44,323 bases of DNA from Patescibacteria group bacterium (lineage in GTDB: Bacteria; Patescibacteriota; Minisyncoccia; Phycocordibacterales; UBA1006), in the NCBI GenBank assembly GCA_028286885.1, contig JAQBQS010000009.1:1-44323 (forward strand), written 5' to 3'. Shown in pieces: positions 1-11,256 of the stretch; the first letter of the stretch is position 1; each line of letters starts with the position of its first letter. The position numbers and the translations under genes were made by a program. The notes under the pieces are model-generated. The model did no database searches. It worked only from the letters and a program-made list of their open reading frames with translations, and was not told the origin of the DNA.

Positions 1-48
1 GCGAAAAATTTTTCTCAGGTCGAGAAAAACTATATCCAGAGTATAGGA

Positions 49-106
49 TTGGTCAAAAGAGACAAGATCGCTTGCATTAGCAAGTAATTTTGTCTCTGGT
101 GACCAA
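49..106. repeat. Imperfect palindrome / nested stem-loop just upstream of the sigma-DnaA fusion gene
   Basis: TTGGTC(49-54) aaaa GAGACAA(59-65) gatcg CTTGC(71-75) atta GCAAG(80-84) taatt TTGTCTC(90-96) tggt GACCAA(101-106): three nested paired segments separated by symmetric 4x4 and 5x5 internal loops. Confidence 0.85.
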
Positions 107-112
107 CACGAG

Positions 113-1351
113 ATGCGACTTAGGCCCGAAGAGGGGGGTTATGACGAAAAGACCAGTCATTATTTACTCGCCTGCAACCTAAGGCTTGTTATATGGTGGT
201 CAAAAACTTATTATTTCTCTCCTAGTAATAGAGATAGGAAGGGGCTGAGTCTTTTAGATTACATTCAAGAAGGAAATCTCGGCCTAATAAGGGCCCTTGA
301 AAAGTATAATTGGAGGATTGCAAAATTTTCGACATATGCCACTTGGTGGATACGTCAATCGCTTAGAACAATTCAGCAAAACAGGACTGCGATTTATCTG
401 CCGGCACATATCCTTGAAAAGATGGCCAAGTACAAACGTGTTTTCGTTCAATATGAACTTAAGTACTCCAGAAAACCCTCACCGCAAGAAGTTTCAAAGG
501 AATCGGGCCTGACCGTAGAAGAGGTCTATCTTATTGAAAAAGTAAGAAGCCAGCGATTTGTTTCAATTTCCGGACCTTCATCATCAAGGGATGAAACTCC
601 TGATATGGAATATCTTATTCCTGATAGTCCCAAGTTGTCCATTGAGCAATCAATAGATAACAGTATTATCAAGAAAGAACTACAAAGGATTCTGAAGTTA
701 GAACTTAACCCAAAAGAGTATGGAATCGTATGCGCTCGTTTTGGATTAGTGGACGGAGAAGAATTTACAGGAGAAGAAGTTGCTCAAAAGTATGGAGTGA
801 GTCGCCAGAGGATAAATCAGATAGAAACAAAGATTAAAGAAAAACTTCAAAAAAATATTTCCTTCATTAATCTGGCGAGAAGGGAAAAGTATATCTCTCA
901 TGAAAAGTATCAACTGATTCTCAAAGAAATAGAAGCATCAAACGCAGTCAAGAATCCATTTGCGCTCGCGCCTGTGATTAAGCAGCAAGATGGTTTAATT
1001 AGTCATGATTCAGAAATCTTGGAAAAACTAGTGACGGGAGATATTGCAAAAAACGTCACGATTCTCGTGGGTTCGGCTACTGGATTCTCTTATGATGACA
1101 TCATTCGACCAGATCGCACTAAAAAACTCGTAGAAGCAAGACAGGTTGTAATGTATTTCTTACACATTGATATGAGGATGTCCTTTCCTAAAATTGGGGA
1201 ATCACTCGGCAATCGTGACCACACCACTGTCATGCACGGAGTTCAGAAAATCGAGGAGCGTTTAAAATCCGATTCTCAATTTTGTGATTATGTTGAAAAA
1301 ATAAGAAATTATTTACAAACAATGATGTCAGCCAAATTGGCTGCATTATAG
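113..1351 (+). CDS. Sigma-70 family RNA polymerase sigma factor fused to a C-terminal DnaA domain IV (Bac_DnaA_C-like)
   Basis: Regions 2-4: NLRLVIWWSKTYY, GLSLLDYIQEGNLGLIRALEKYNWRIAKFSTYATWWIRQSLR, region 4.2 EEVAQKYGVSRQRINQIETKIKEKL. C-terminus LVEARQVVMYFLHIDMRMSFPKIGESLGNRDHTTVMHGVQKIEERL matches the DnaA domain IV signature (GGRDHTTVLHAxxKIE). Confidence 0.9.
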   Translation: MRLRPEEGGYDEKTSHYLLACNLRLVIWWSKTYYFSPSNRDRKGLSLLDYIQEGNLGLIRALEKYNWRIAKFSTYATWWIRQSLRTIQQNRTAIYLPAHILEKMAKYKRVFVQYELKYSRKPSPQEVSKESGLTVEEVYLIEKVRSQRFVSISGPSSSRDETPDMEYLIPDSPKLSIEQSIDNSIIKKELQRILKLELNPKEYGIVCARFGLVDGEEFTGEEVAQKYGVSRQRINQIETKIKEKLQKNISFINLARREKYISHEKYQLILKEIEASNAVKNPFALAPVIKQQDGLISHDSEILEKLVTGDIAKNVTILVGSATGFSYDDIIRPDRTKKLVEARQVVMYFLHIDMRMSFPKIGESLGNRDHTTVMHGVQKIEERLKSDSQFCDYVEKIRNYLQTMMSAKLAAL

Positions 1352-1360
1352 AATCTCAAT

Positions 1361-1390
1361 CCCATGCACCTTGCATGGGATTTTTTACTG
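1361..1390 (+). terminator. Intrinsic terminator
   Basis: AATCCCATGCA cct TGCATGGGATT then T-run. Confidence 0.85.
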
Positions 1391-1474
1391 TCCAAATCAT
1401 TTCAAAATTCTTTTCCACTTTTTATTTCCATTTCCTTGCACGTGAAAGTTTTTCTCGTGATATACTTTCTCCAT

Positions 1475-2542
1475 ATGGAATCAAATTACTCCCAGGAACT
1501 CGACACGCTTCTCGACATCGTGTATCAGAACGGCGCGTCTGACTTGCATCTTGCGGCGGGACGGCATCCGTTTATCCGGGTGAGCGGCGCGCTGACGCCC
1601 GTTGCAAACTATCCGGAACTTACGCCCGAAGACATGATCGGGCTTGTTACGGCGTTTGCGGGGGATGAGAAGGCTTCGAAATTGGCGGAACTCGAGGAGA
1701 TCGATTTCGCGTACGCCTATGGGGACAAGATGCGATTGCGAGGAAATGCCTTTGTTCAGTCCGGCAAGATTTCAATTGCGCTTCGAACGATTCAGAAAAT
1801 CAGAACGCTTGCGGACTTGCGATTGCCTGAAGCTTTGATGCAGTTTACGCATGCCAAGCAGGGATTCTTCTTGGTGGTAGGTCCTGTCGGGTCAGGAAAA
1901 TCGACAACGCTTGCCGCGATGATCGATTCGATCAACTCGGAACGTCGTGAGCACATTATGACGATCGAGCATCCGATCGAGTACATCCATGCGGAAAAGC
2001 AGTCCATTATCGACCAGCGTGAAGTCGGGATCGATACCAAGTCATTTCATGCGGCGCTCGAATCCGCGTTCCGCGAGGACATCAATGTCATTTTGGTAGG
2101 CGAGATGCAGAATCCCGAGACGATCGCGACGGCTGTGACGGCTGCCGAAACGGGACACTTGGTTTTCTCGACATTGCATACCAACAGCGCCGCGCAGACG
2201 ATCGACCGTATCATCGACTCGTTCCCGCCGCAGCAGGAAGACCAGGTTCGCATGCAGCTTTCTGCAACGCTCCTCGGCGTATTCTCGCAGCGATTGATTC
2301 CGAGCCTCAAAGGGGGCTTGGTTCCGGCGTACGAGCTTTTGATCAATACGAATGCTGTTGCCAACTTGATCCGAGAGAAGCGAACGCATGAAATCGATAC
2401 GCTGATTGAAACGGGAAGTGACCACGGCATGATCTCGATGAACCGGTCTTTGATCGAACTTGTCCGTTCAGGCGAAATTTCCATCGACAGTGCCAAGGAA
2501 TTCTCGACGAATCCTGCGGGGATGGAGAGCATGATGCAGTAG
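1475..2542 (+). CDS. pilT: Type IV pilus retraction/twitching ATPase PilT-like
   Basis: GASDLHL, Walker A GPVGSGKSTTLAAMID, EHPIEYIH, AETGHLVFSTLHTNSAAQTIDRIID; start placed at MESNYSQEL rather than the track start. Confidence 0.92.
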   Translation: MESNYSQELDTLLDIVYQNGASDLHLAAGRHPFIRVSGALTPVANYPELTPEDMIGLVTAFAGDEKASKLAELEEIDFAYAYGDKMRLRGNAFVQSGKISIALRTIQKIRTLADLRLPEALMQFTHAKQGFFLVVGPVGSGKSTTLAAMIDSINSERREHIMTIEHPIEYIHAEKQSIIDQREVGIDTKSFHAALESAFREDINVILVGEMQNPETIATAVTAAETGHLVFSTLHTNSAAQTIDRIIDSFPPQQEDQVRMQLSATLLGVFSQRLIPSLKGGLVPAYELLINTNAVANLIREKRTHEIDTLIETGSDHGMISMNRSLIELVRSGEISIDSAKEFSTNPAGMESMMQ

Positions 2543-2548
2543 TTTTCC

Positions 2549-2578
2549 TAAAAAACCGCTTCGTTGCGGTTTTTTATT
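2549..2578 (+). terminator. Intrinsic terminator after pilT
   Basis: AAAAACCGC ttcgtt GCGGTTTTTT. Confidence 0.8.
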
Positions 2579-2632
2579 TTAGTGGTATGATGAAAAAAGA
2601 ACTCATTCATTTCACCCACAAAAAAATACCTG

Positions 2633-2821
2633 ATGAAATATCTAACAAAAAGGCAGGCATATAGTATGTATATCCAACTCGTTCTTGCTGATCTTATGCC
2701 AAGTGAGGAATTCCGTGAGAAAATAAATAGGTTCCTGAGAATGATCAAATTTTTTGTCATTATCGGAACATTTCCACTTTTCTTGATTCTCGTAGCCCTC
2801 ATTGCAATTTACAAAGTCTGA
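2633..2821 (+). CDS. Small single-TM protein
   Basis: 62-aa ORF with hydrophobic C-terminus FFVIIGTFPLFLILVALIAIY, followed by a terminator hairpin (GCCGGAAtagTTCCGGC). Confidence 0.5.
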   Translation: MKYLTKRQAYSMYIQLVLADLMPSEEFREKINRFLRMIKFFVIIGTFPLFLILVALIAIYKV

Positions 2822-2914
2822 AGTGCGAACCTCATTTTTAAGGCCGGAATAGTTCCGGCTTTTTTATGCACATTTTTCTTGCCCTTGTGCATTGATTCCC
2901 TGTATACTTGTCGC

Positions 2915-4120
2915 ATGAATTTCAATTACAAAGTCATCGACCAGGCGGGACGCGAAGTCTCCGGGACTATCGACGCGGTATCGTCGGATCTCGCGATTTC
3001 GTCGCTCCAGCGCCGAGGATTCATCGTCGTATCGGTTATTGCCGACTCGCAGAAAAACATCCTGCAGAAGAGCTTCTCGTTCTTCGACAAGGTGCCGATG
3101 AAGGATCTGGTGGTGATGTCGAGGCAGCTCTCCGCATTGTTTGAGGCGCAGGTGTCGGCATTGAAAGCCTTCACGCTCTTGGCGACGAACTCGGAAAACA
3201 AGATGCTCGCGTACGCCCTAAACGCCGTGACGCAGGACATCCAGGGAGGAATATCCATCTCGCAGGCGATGGCCAAGCATCCGAATGCCTTCTCGACGTT
3301 TTACATCTCGATGGTCAAGGCCGGCGAGGAATCGGGAAAGCTGACGGAAACATTCCGCTATCTTGCTGACTACTTGGAACGCGAATTCGAACTTGCTTCA
3401 AAGACCAAGAATGCCCTGATCTATCCGGCGTTCGTAATCGTAACGTTCATTGTCGTAATCGTGCTCATGATGACGACCGTGATCCCGAAGCTCTCGTCGA
3501 TCTTGATCGAGACAGGACAGGAGCTTCCGATTTATACGCGCGTCGTGATTGCCGTTTCAAACTTCTTCGTCCATTACGGCATCTTCCTCCTCATCGCCTT
3601 GATCGCGATCGGCGTCTATTTCGGATATCTTGCGCGTACCGACGCGGGGAAGAAGAGAATCGACGGATGGAAACTGACATTGCCGGCGATTGGCGGACTG
3701 TACCGCAAGCTGTACTTGGCCCGCATGGCGGATAACCTAAACACGATGCTCTCCGCCGGAATTCCGGTCCTGCGCGCGCTCGAGATTACGGGCGACGTCG
3801 TGGACAACAAGGTCTACAAGCAGATTTTGGAAGACGCTGTAACGGATGTTCGAGGAGGGCAGAGCATTTCCGGGTCGCTTGAAAAACACGAACCGATCCC
3901 GCCGATCATGGTTGCCATGGTGCGCGTGGGCGAGGAGACCGGTTCCTTGGGACAGATTCTCTCGACATTGGCCCGCTTCTACAAGCGCGAGGTGGACAAT
4001 GCGGTGGACACCTTGATCGGCCTTATTGAACCGGTCCTGATCGTAGGGCTCGGCGTCGGCGTAGGATTCCTCCTGACGGCCGTACTTATCCCGATCTACA
4101 ACATTGCAGGATCGCTCTAG
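2915..4120 (+). CDS. pilC: Type IV pilus inner membrane platform protein PilC
   Basis: T2SSF domains: LVVMSRQLSALFEAQVSALKAF, MVKAGEESGKL, GGLYRKLYLARMADNLNTMLSAGIPVLRALEITGDVV, MVRVGEETGSL. Confidence 0.93.
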   Translation: MNFNYKVIDQAGREVSGTIDAVSSDLAISSLQRRGFIVVSVIADSQKNILQKSFSFFDKVPMKDLVVMSRQLSALFEAQVSALKAFTLLATNSENKMLAYALNAVTQDIQGGISISQAMAKHPNAFSTFYISMVKAGEESGKLTETFRYLADYLEREFELASKTKNALIYPAFVIVTFIVVIVLMMTTVIPKLSSILIETGQELPIYTRVVIAVSNFFVHYGIFLLIALIAIGVYFGYLARTDAGKKRIDGWKLTLPAIGGLYRKLYLARMADNLNTMLSAGIPVLRALEITGDVVDNKVYKQILEDAVTDVRGGQSISGSLEKHEPIPPIMVAMVRVGEETGSLGQILSTLARFYKREVDNAVDTLIGLIEPVLIVGLGVGVGFLLTAVLIPIYNIAGSL

Positions 4121-4161
4121 TCCTTGGTATACTTTTAACGTTAATCACTAATTCTCATTTC

Positions 4162-4626
4162 ATGAAAAAATCATTTCACAAAGGCTTTACCCTGATCGAG
4201 CTCCTCGTCGTCGTCGCGATCATCGCACTTCTTGCTGCGACGATCTTGGCATCTCTTGGCGGAGCACGAACCAAGGCTCGAGACGCGCGAACGACGTCCG
4301 AACTTTCGAGCATGCGCGCGCAGGCGGAGCTTTATTACAACAACCATACATTCAGCTATGGAACGGCAGGAACAAACTGTGCTGATACGGCTAACTTGTT
4401 CGGCGCAGCCTCAAACGATTCTCTTAAGACGCTCCTTGCTGACGTGATCAGCTACGCAGGCGGAAGCAGCAACGTCGCATGTGCGACAGATGGAAACGCT
4501 TGGGCGGTTTCAGGAAAGCTCAGCACAGGATTCTTCTGTGTCGACTCAAACGGAACATCGAAGGCCGCTGCATCAAGCGTAACGACGGCTGCAGGAGCCA
4601 TCGCTTCAAACCAGTGCGCACCGTAA
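4162..4626 (+). CDS. Type IV pilin (prepilin)
   Basis: Class III signal HKGFTLIELLVVVAIIALLAATILASLGGARTKARDART. Confidence 0.92.
   Translation: MKKSFHKGFTLIELLVVVAIIALLAATILASLGGARTKARDARTTSELSSMRAQAELYYNNHTFSYGTAGTNCADTANLFGAASNDSLKTLLADVISYAGGSSNVACATDGNAWAVSGKLSTGFFCVDSNGTSKAAASSVTTAAGAIASNQCAP
4176..4265 (+). repeat. Exact 90-bp direct repeat, copy 1 (pilin signal/N-helix)
   Basis: tcacaaaggctttaccctgatcgagctc...cttggcggagc is identical at 4698-4787. Confidence 0.95.
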
Positions 4627-4683
4627 TCATGTCATTTAAAAAACCGCTTGGCGGTTTTTTTGTTTCCTTGATATACTTTCTCC

Positions 4684-5184
4684 ATGAATAATAATTCTCA
4701 CAAAGGCTTTACCCTGATCGAGCTCCTCGTCGTCGTCGCGATCATCGCACTTCTTGCTGCGACGATCTTGGCATCTCTTGGCGGAGCGCGGTCAAAGGCA
4801 AAAGATGCGCGCATCACGTCAGAGCTCTCAAGCCTTCGAGCGCAAATGGAGCAATTCTATAACTCAAACGGATTCAGTTATGTCGATCCGTCCGGTCCGG
4901 CATCTGTTGCCAGCTGTGCCAGCGGGCCGTTTGCAACCGGTACCGACAATACGGGCATCTTGATCAAGGATATCGGCAAGCAGACAGGCGATGGAACAAA
5001 CTATTACTACATGTACTGTGCCGCTGATAAGACATCTTGGGCTGTTGCGGCGCTCCTGCCCGGAACAGGCAAAACATTCTGCGTTGATTCAAACGGCGTT
5101 TCAAAAGCGGGAGTGGATGTCAACGGCGTGCCCTCTAACAGTCCGATAAACACGCTGGTTTCGAATCCGTATCGCTGCTGGTAA
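4684..5184 (+). CDS. Type IV pilin (prepilin), paralog
   Basis: HKGFTLIELLVVVAIIALLAATILASLGGARSKAKDARI; diverges C-terminally from the upstream pilin. Confidence 0.92.
   Translation: MNNNSHKGFTLIELLVVVAIIALLAATILASLGGARSKAKDARITSELSSLRAQMEQFYNSNGFSYVDPSGPASVASCASGPFATGTDNTGILIKDIGKQTGDGTNYYYMYCAADKTSWAVAALLPGTGKTFCVDSNGVSKAGVDVNGVPSNSPINTLVSNPYRCW
4698..4787 (+). repeat. Exact 90-bp direct repeat, copy 2
   Basis: Identical to 4176-4265. Confidence 0.95.
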
Positions 5185-5189
5185 TATCT

Positions 5190-5741
5190 ATGAACAGGAA
5201 AACATTTCACAAAGGCTTCACCGTCCTCGAGCTCCTGATCGTCATTGCGATCATGTGCATTTTGATCGGGCTCATTTTGGTGGGACTGAACGCCGCACGC
5301 TCGCACGCTCGCGATGAAGACAAGGTTACGAATATCCAAACGGTTGTTGTCGGATTGACGCAATTCTTCGATGTTTGCAGATCGTATCCAAGCGTTCTTG
5401 ATCCGAATGATCCGTCGGCTACCTGTTCGAATCTTGGAAACAAAACGATTGCTGATTTTATTCCAGGCCTCGATGCGTACCATTTCAACCAGGCCGGATC
5501 GGATTTTCATTATGCAGGCCTCGTGACCGACACGGGAAGCCCTCTTACTGATACGTCGGTATGCACCAATTTCCATATTGGCGTTGATTTGGAAGGAACG
5601 TCCGACGGTTTTCCTACGAAATCAAAATTTGGGCCTTCGAATTATCCATACGGCACCATCGCATGCACCGCGCATGCAGGAGGTTCGGCGGCTACCGACT
5701 TTGACGGAACCTCTTCATCGGTCTTCGATATCAAAAAATAA
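5190..5741 (+). CDS. Type IV pilin-like protein
   Basis: HKGFTVLELLIVIAIMCILIGLILVGLNAARSHARDEDK. Confidence 0.88.
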   Translation: MNRKTFHKGFTVLELLIVIAIMCILIGLILVGLNAARSHARDEDKVTNIQTVVVGLTQFFDVCRSYPSVLDPNDPSATCSNLGNKTIADFIPGLDAYHFNQAGSDFHYAGLVTDTGSPLTDTSVCTNFHIGVDLEGTSDGFPTKSKFGPSNYPYGTIACTAHAGGSAATDFDGTSSSVFDIKK

Positions 5742-5742
5742 T

Positions 5743-6540
5743 ATGATAGTTGCTCTTGGAATCCTGGCGTTCATACTCGGCTCCATCATAGGGAGCTTTT
5801 TGAACGTTGTTGTCTTGCGCATGAACACCGGAAAAAACCTTGGAGGGAGGTCATCGTGTCCGCATTGCAAAACGCAGTTAAAATGGTACGAACTGGTTCC
5901 AATCGTCAGTTGGCTGATACAAAAGGGTAAGTGCCGAACCTGCAAAGCAAAGATTTCATCTCAGTATGTTTTGGTCGAGTCTGGAGCGGCGCTTTTGTTT
6001 GCAGGCGTAGCCTTGAAATTTGCGCCGCTTTTTATAAACGGTCTTTTTTCAAGTTTTATTCTTTATACAATATTATGGATGATTCTTGTCTCGATCGGAG
6101 TTGTGATCGCGGCGTACGATATCAAGTATCAGCTGATCGACGTGCGCGCCTTGTTCGGCTTGGCGTGCGCGTGCATCGTGCTCGGATTTCTTGATCCTAC
6201 GCATATCGGCATTCTTTCTCATATTATCGGTGCAGTCATTGTCCCGTTGCCGTTTTTGGTGTTATGGCTTCTTTCAAAAGGAAGGCTCATTGGATTCGGC
6301 GACATTGAAATCATGGCAGCCACGGGATTCTTGTTCGGTCCGACGGGCGGCTTCTCGTCGGTGACGCTCGGATTTTGGGCGGGCAGTATTATTGCTATTT
6401 CAGTCGTCGCATACCAGTCACGCAAAGGAAACAAGGAAACGCCAAGACAGATAGCCTTCGCTCCATTTCTGCTTCTCGGCATTTATCTGGTCGGCATTCT
6501 CGGCTTTGATATTTTTGCACGGATCCTCGGGATGATGTAA
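5743..6540 (+). CDS. pilD: Prepilin peptidase / leader peptidase PilD
   Basis: GSFLNVVVLRMNTGKNLGGRSSCPHCKTQLKWYELVPIVSWLIQKGKCRTCKAKIS (two CxxC pairs), AYDIKYQLID, GFGDIEIMAATGFLFG. Confidence 0.93.
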   Translation: MIVALGILAFILGSIIGSFLNVVVLRMNTGKNLGGRSSCPHCKTQLKWYELVPIVSWLIQKGKCRTCKAKISSQYVLVESGAALLFAGVALKFAPLFINGLFSSFILYTILWMILVSIGVVIAAYDIKYQLIDVRALFGLACACIVLGFLDPTHIGILSHIIGAVIVPLPFLVLWLLSKGRLIGFGDIEIMAATGFLFGPTGGFSSVTLGFWAGSIIAISVVAYQSRKGNKETPRQIAFAPFLLLGIYLVGILGFDIFARILGMM

Positions 6541-6549
6541 ACTTGGGGC

Positions 6550-7194
6550 ATGCACAAAGGTTTCACCCTCATCGAGTTTATCGTCATCATCAGTATCTTC
6601 GCGATTATGGCGGCGGTGGCCCTCTTTAACTTCCAGGGATTCAGGAGCAATGTCGCGATCAACAATCTCGCGCACGATGTGGCTCTGACGATTCGCCAAG
6701 CCCAAGTTTTCGGATGGTCGGCGCAGTCGGGAATCGATTCAGGTTCGCAATTGCCGATTGATTCAAACGGCAAGCTTCTTCGCTATGCTGACGGAGTTTA
6801 CTTTCCCTATACGGCTGGCGCATTTGACAAGCAATTCATTTTATATACCAAAGTTGATACGACAGCCGGCAATGAAGCGTATGTCGATAACGTCGACACG
6901 ATCAACGACACGATCAAGGTTGCAGGGGCGGTTCATATTGTAGATATCAGAAGAGGATCCTTTGCAGATTTAACGCTTGATCCGACGCACCATATCGTAT
7001 CAGGGATTCCTGCAGCAGGTCCTGTTTCGATCGCATTTTCTCGTCCAAGACCCGAAGCTATTTTTTCAACGAATGGAACGCCACCCCTGGGTCAATACTT
7101 GGCAATTTACATTGCGAGCGACTCCTCGAACGATCCGACCTACGCAGACCATGTCGTGTTGATTTCGAAATTCGGCGAAATCGAGGTACAATAA
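6550..7194 (+). CDS. GspH/FimT-like minor pseudopilin
   Basis: MHKGFTLIEFIVIISIFAIMAAVALFNFQGFRSN. Confidence 0.85.
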   Translation: MHKGFTLIEFIVIISIFAIMAAVALFNFQGFRSNVAINNLAHDVALTIRQAQVFGWSAQSGIDSGSQLPIDSNGKLLRYADGVYFPYTAGAFDKQFILYTKVDTTAGNEAYVDNVDTINDTIKVAGAVHIVDIRRGSFADLTLDPTHHIVSGIPAAGPVSIAFSRPRPEAIFSTNGTPPLGQYLAIYIASDSSNDPTYADHVVLISKFGEIEVQ

Positions 7195-7203
7195 AGCAAG
7201 ATT

Positions 7204-7791
7204 ATGAATTCCATCTCGCGAAAATTTCACAAAGGCTTCACCCTCATGGAGGTGATGGTTTCGGTTTCCATTTTCGCAATCATCGTAACGGTGGGCATTG
7301 TCTCCTTGTTGACCATTAACGACGCATATCGAAAATCCCAAACCGAGCGCCAGGCGATCGACAGCATGACCTATATGCTCGAATCCATGAGCCGGCGCAT
7401 CAGGACAGCTTTAACATGGAGTGCGACAAGTTTTGGTTCACCGTCATCATCATTTTCATTTGCCGATCAGGATCTGATTGGCGTCAATTACCATTGGGAT
7501 GGATCTGACAAATTATTTATGGATATTGTAACTGATCCCGGTTCCGTAAGTACGGCAGTTCCAGTTGCGAATAACTATGATCTGACGCCGGCCCAAGTTC
7601 ATATTTCAACGACCTTGCCCGACGGAACGACGCTTCCGGGCGGCGGCGTTTCGTTTCTTCCTCTTGAAACGACTGCGGGAGTTCCGTATCTTCAGATCAA
7701 TGTCGGAGGATACGTTACCAACGGCAAGCAGATTTCGCCGTTTCAATTCCAGACGGGCGTTTCCAAGCGCGTGATCGACGGAGCGCCATAA
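7204..7791 (+). CDS. PilW/PulJ-like minor pilin
   Basis: HKGFTLMEVMVSVSIFAIIVTVGIVSLLTIND. Confidence 0.85.
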   Translation: MNSISRKFHKGFTLMEVMVSVSIFAIIVTVGIVSLLTINDAYRKSQTERQAIDSMTYMLESMSRRIRTALTWSATSFGSPSSSFSFADQDLIGVNYHWDGSDKLFMDIVTDPGSVSTAVPVANNYDLTPAQVHISTTLPDGTTLPGGGVSFLPLETTAGVPYLQINVGGYVTNGKQISPFQFQTGVSKRVIDGAP

Positions 7792-7797
7792 CTTTTT

Positions 7798-8379
7798 ATG
7801 AACAAGAAAACACTGCCGCAATTTCATAAAGGATTCACGTTGATCGAAACATTATTTGCGATCCTGATCTTTTCGGCTGCACTGATCGCCCTTATGACGA
7901 TCGCGGGAAGGGGAATCTCGGCGACGGCGAATGCCGCGCAGACAACGACCGCTTCATATATCGCCCAAGAAGGCATCGAGGTCGCGCGCAACATGCGCGA
8001 TAGCAACTATGAGTCCGGCGGAGTATGGGATTCGAACCTCTCGTCTTGCGCCTTCAGCACTCCGTGCAAAGTTGTTTACGGAACAGGCTCAACCGCACCC
8101 ATGCTTGCACCATGCTCAAGTTACCTTCCTTCGCTTGCGGGAACGGCGCCTACGTGCGGCGAGGTTGTAAAAGCATCTGCATCCGGAGGATTTGCCGACA
8201 CGGGAACCAATTCGCAGTATTCGCGCACGGTGTATGTCGTTCCCGTCACGCCAGTACCAACGACGCAAAATCCGACGCCTTCAGTCAATGAATACGAAGT
8301 CATCTCGCGCGTGAACTGGGTTTCAAAAACGATTCCTCACGTTGTGACGCTTGAAACGATTGTGAAGGATTGGCACTAA
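7798..8379 (+). CDS. PilV/GspI-like minor pilin
   Basis: HKGFTLIETLFAILIFSAALIALMTIAGRG; YIAQEGIEVARNMRD. Confidence 0.85.
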   Translation: MNKKTLPQFHKGFTLIETLFAILIFSAALIALMTIAGRGISATANAAQTTTASYIAQEGIEVARNMRDSNYESGGVWDSNLSSCAFSTPCKVVYGTGSTAPMLAPCSSYLPSLAGTAPTCGEVVKASASGGFADTGTNSQYSRTVYVVPVTPVPTTQNPTPSVNEYEVISRVNWVSKTIPHVVTLETIVKDWH

Positions 8380-8380
8380 T

Positions 8381-8527
8381 ACCCCCTCGCCCTACGGGCA
8401 CTCCCCCTAAAAGGGGGAGACAGTCCCACAGAGTATTTCCAAAATCTAACATTTAGTTAGATCACAACTGTCAGCTATGCGAAGCTGTCCCCTCCTAACA
8501 GGAGGGGTGCCCGCAGGGCGGGGTGGT
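8381..8527. mobile_element. TA-flanked MITE-like inverted-repeat element
   Basis: Left ccccctcgccctacgggcactccccctaaaagggggagacagt versus reverse complement of right end ccaccccgccctgcgggcacccctcctgttaggaggggacagct; each arm contains an inner hairpin; TA dinucleotide on both sides. Confidence 0.7.
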
Positions 8528-9115
8528 ATGAACATTATGAAATCATTTTTTAACAAGTTAAAAGAAGCTCATAAAGGATTCGTGATTTTGTTCACGGTCT
8601 TGATTTCGGCGATCATCCTGATGATCGGGTTCGGCATTTTCAGCATTGCGACGCGCGAAACGATCCTCTCGGGTACGGCGCGCGAGGCGCAGTTCTCGTT
8701 TTATGCCGCGGACGCCGGCGTCGAATGCGCGCTTTATTTCCAGACGCATTCGAATGTTTTGCATGCGGGAACAGGATTCCCGGGCGTCAGTACCAATGAC
8801 TGGCCAAGCTGCGGAACAACCGGAAATCAAATCAATGGCGCAGGCGATCCGGGAACGGCGAGCAATCCTGCCAGGTTCGATATCATGGTCGACGCAACGC
8901 AGAAAACATGCGCGCATGTCATCGTATATGATCCGACTTCGAGCGAGCGCCGCATTATCTCGCAGGGATATAATATTTGCGCGCTCGATGCCTCGGGTGT
9001 GGCGCATCCCGTTACGAGCAATCCGCTCCTTGTCGAGCGAGTCTTGGATACGACCTTCAGCACCGTTCCATCAACGACAACAACTCCTCCGACAGGCGGA
9101 GCTCCGACGAATTAA
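8528..9115 (+). CDS. PilX-like pilus assembly protein
   Basis: AHKGFVILFTVLISAIILMIGFGIFSIATRETILSGTAREAQFSFYAADAGVECAL. Confidence 0.75.
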   Translation: MNIMKSFFNKLKEAHKGFVILFTVLISAIILMIGFGIFSIATRETILSGTAREAQFSFYAADAGVECALYFQTHSNVLHAGTGFPGVSTNDWPSCGTTGNQINGAGDPGTASNPARFDIMVDATQKTCAHVIVYDPTSSERRIISQGYNICALDASGVAHPVTSNPLLVERVLDTTFSTVPSTTTTPPTGGAPTN

Positions 9116-9162
9116 CCCTTGTATCGCAAGGGTTTTTACGTGGCGCAAACAGCGAGTTGTGA

Positions 9163-11232
<2,070 letters not shown>

Positions 11233-11256
11233 CTTTTAAATGGTATAAATCACATT

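Noticed and set aside
1792-3276. Numerous overlapping ORFs in the track (e.g. 2042-2425, 2047-2532, 2926-3276)
   Set aside because: Antisense or alternate-frame shadows of clearly coding genes; compositionally biased (Arg/Ser-rich) with no recognisable motifs
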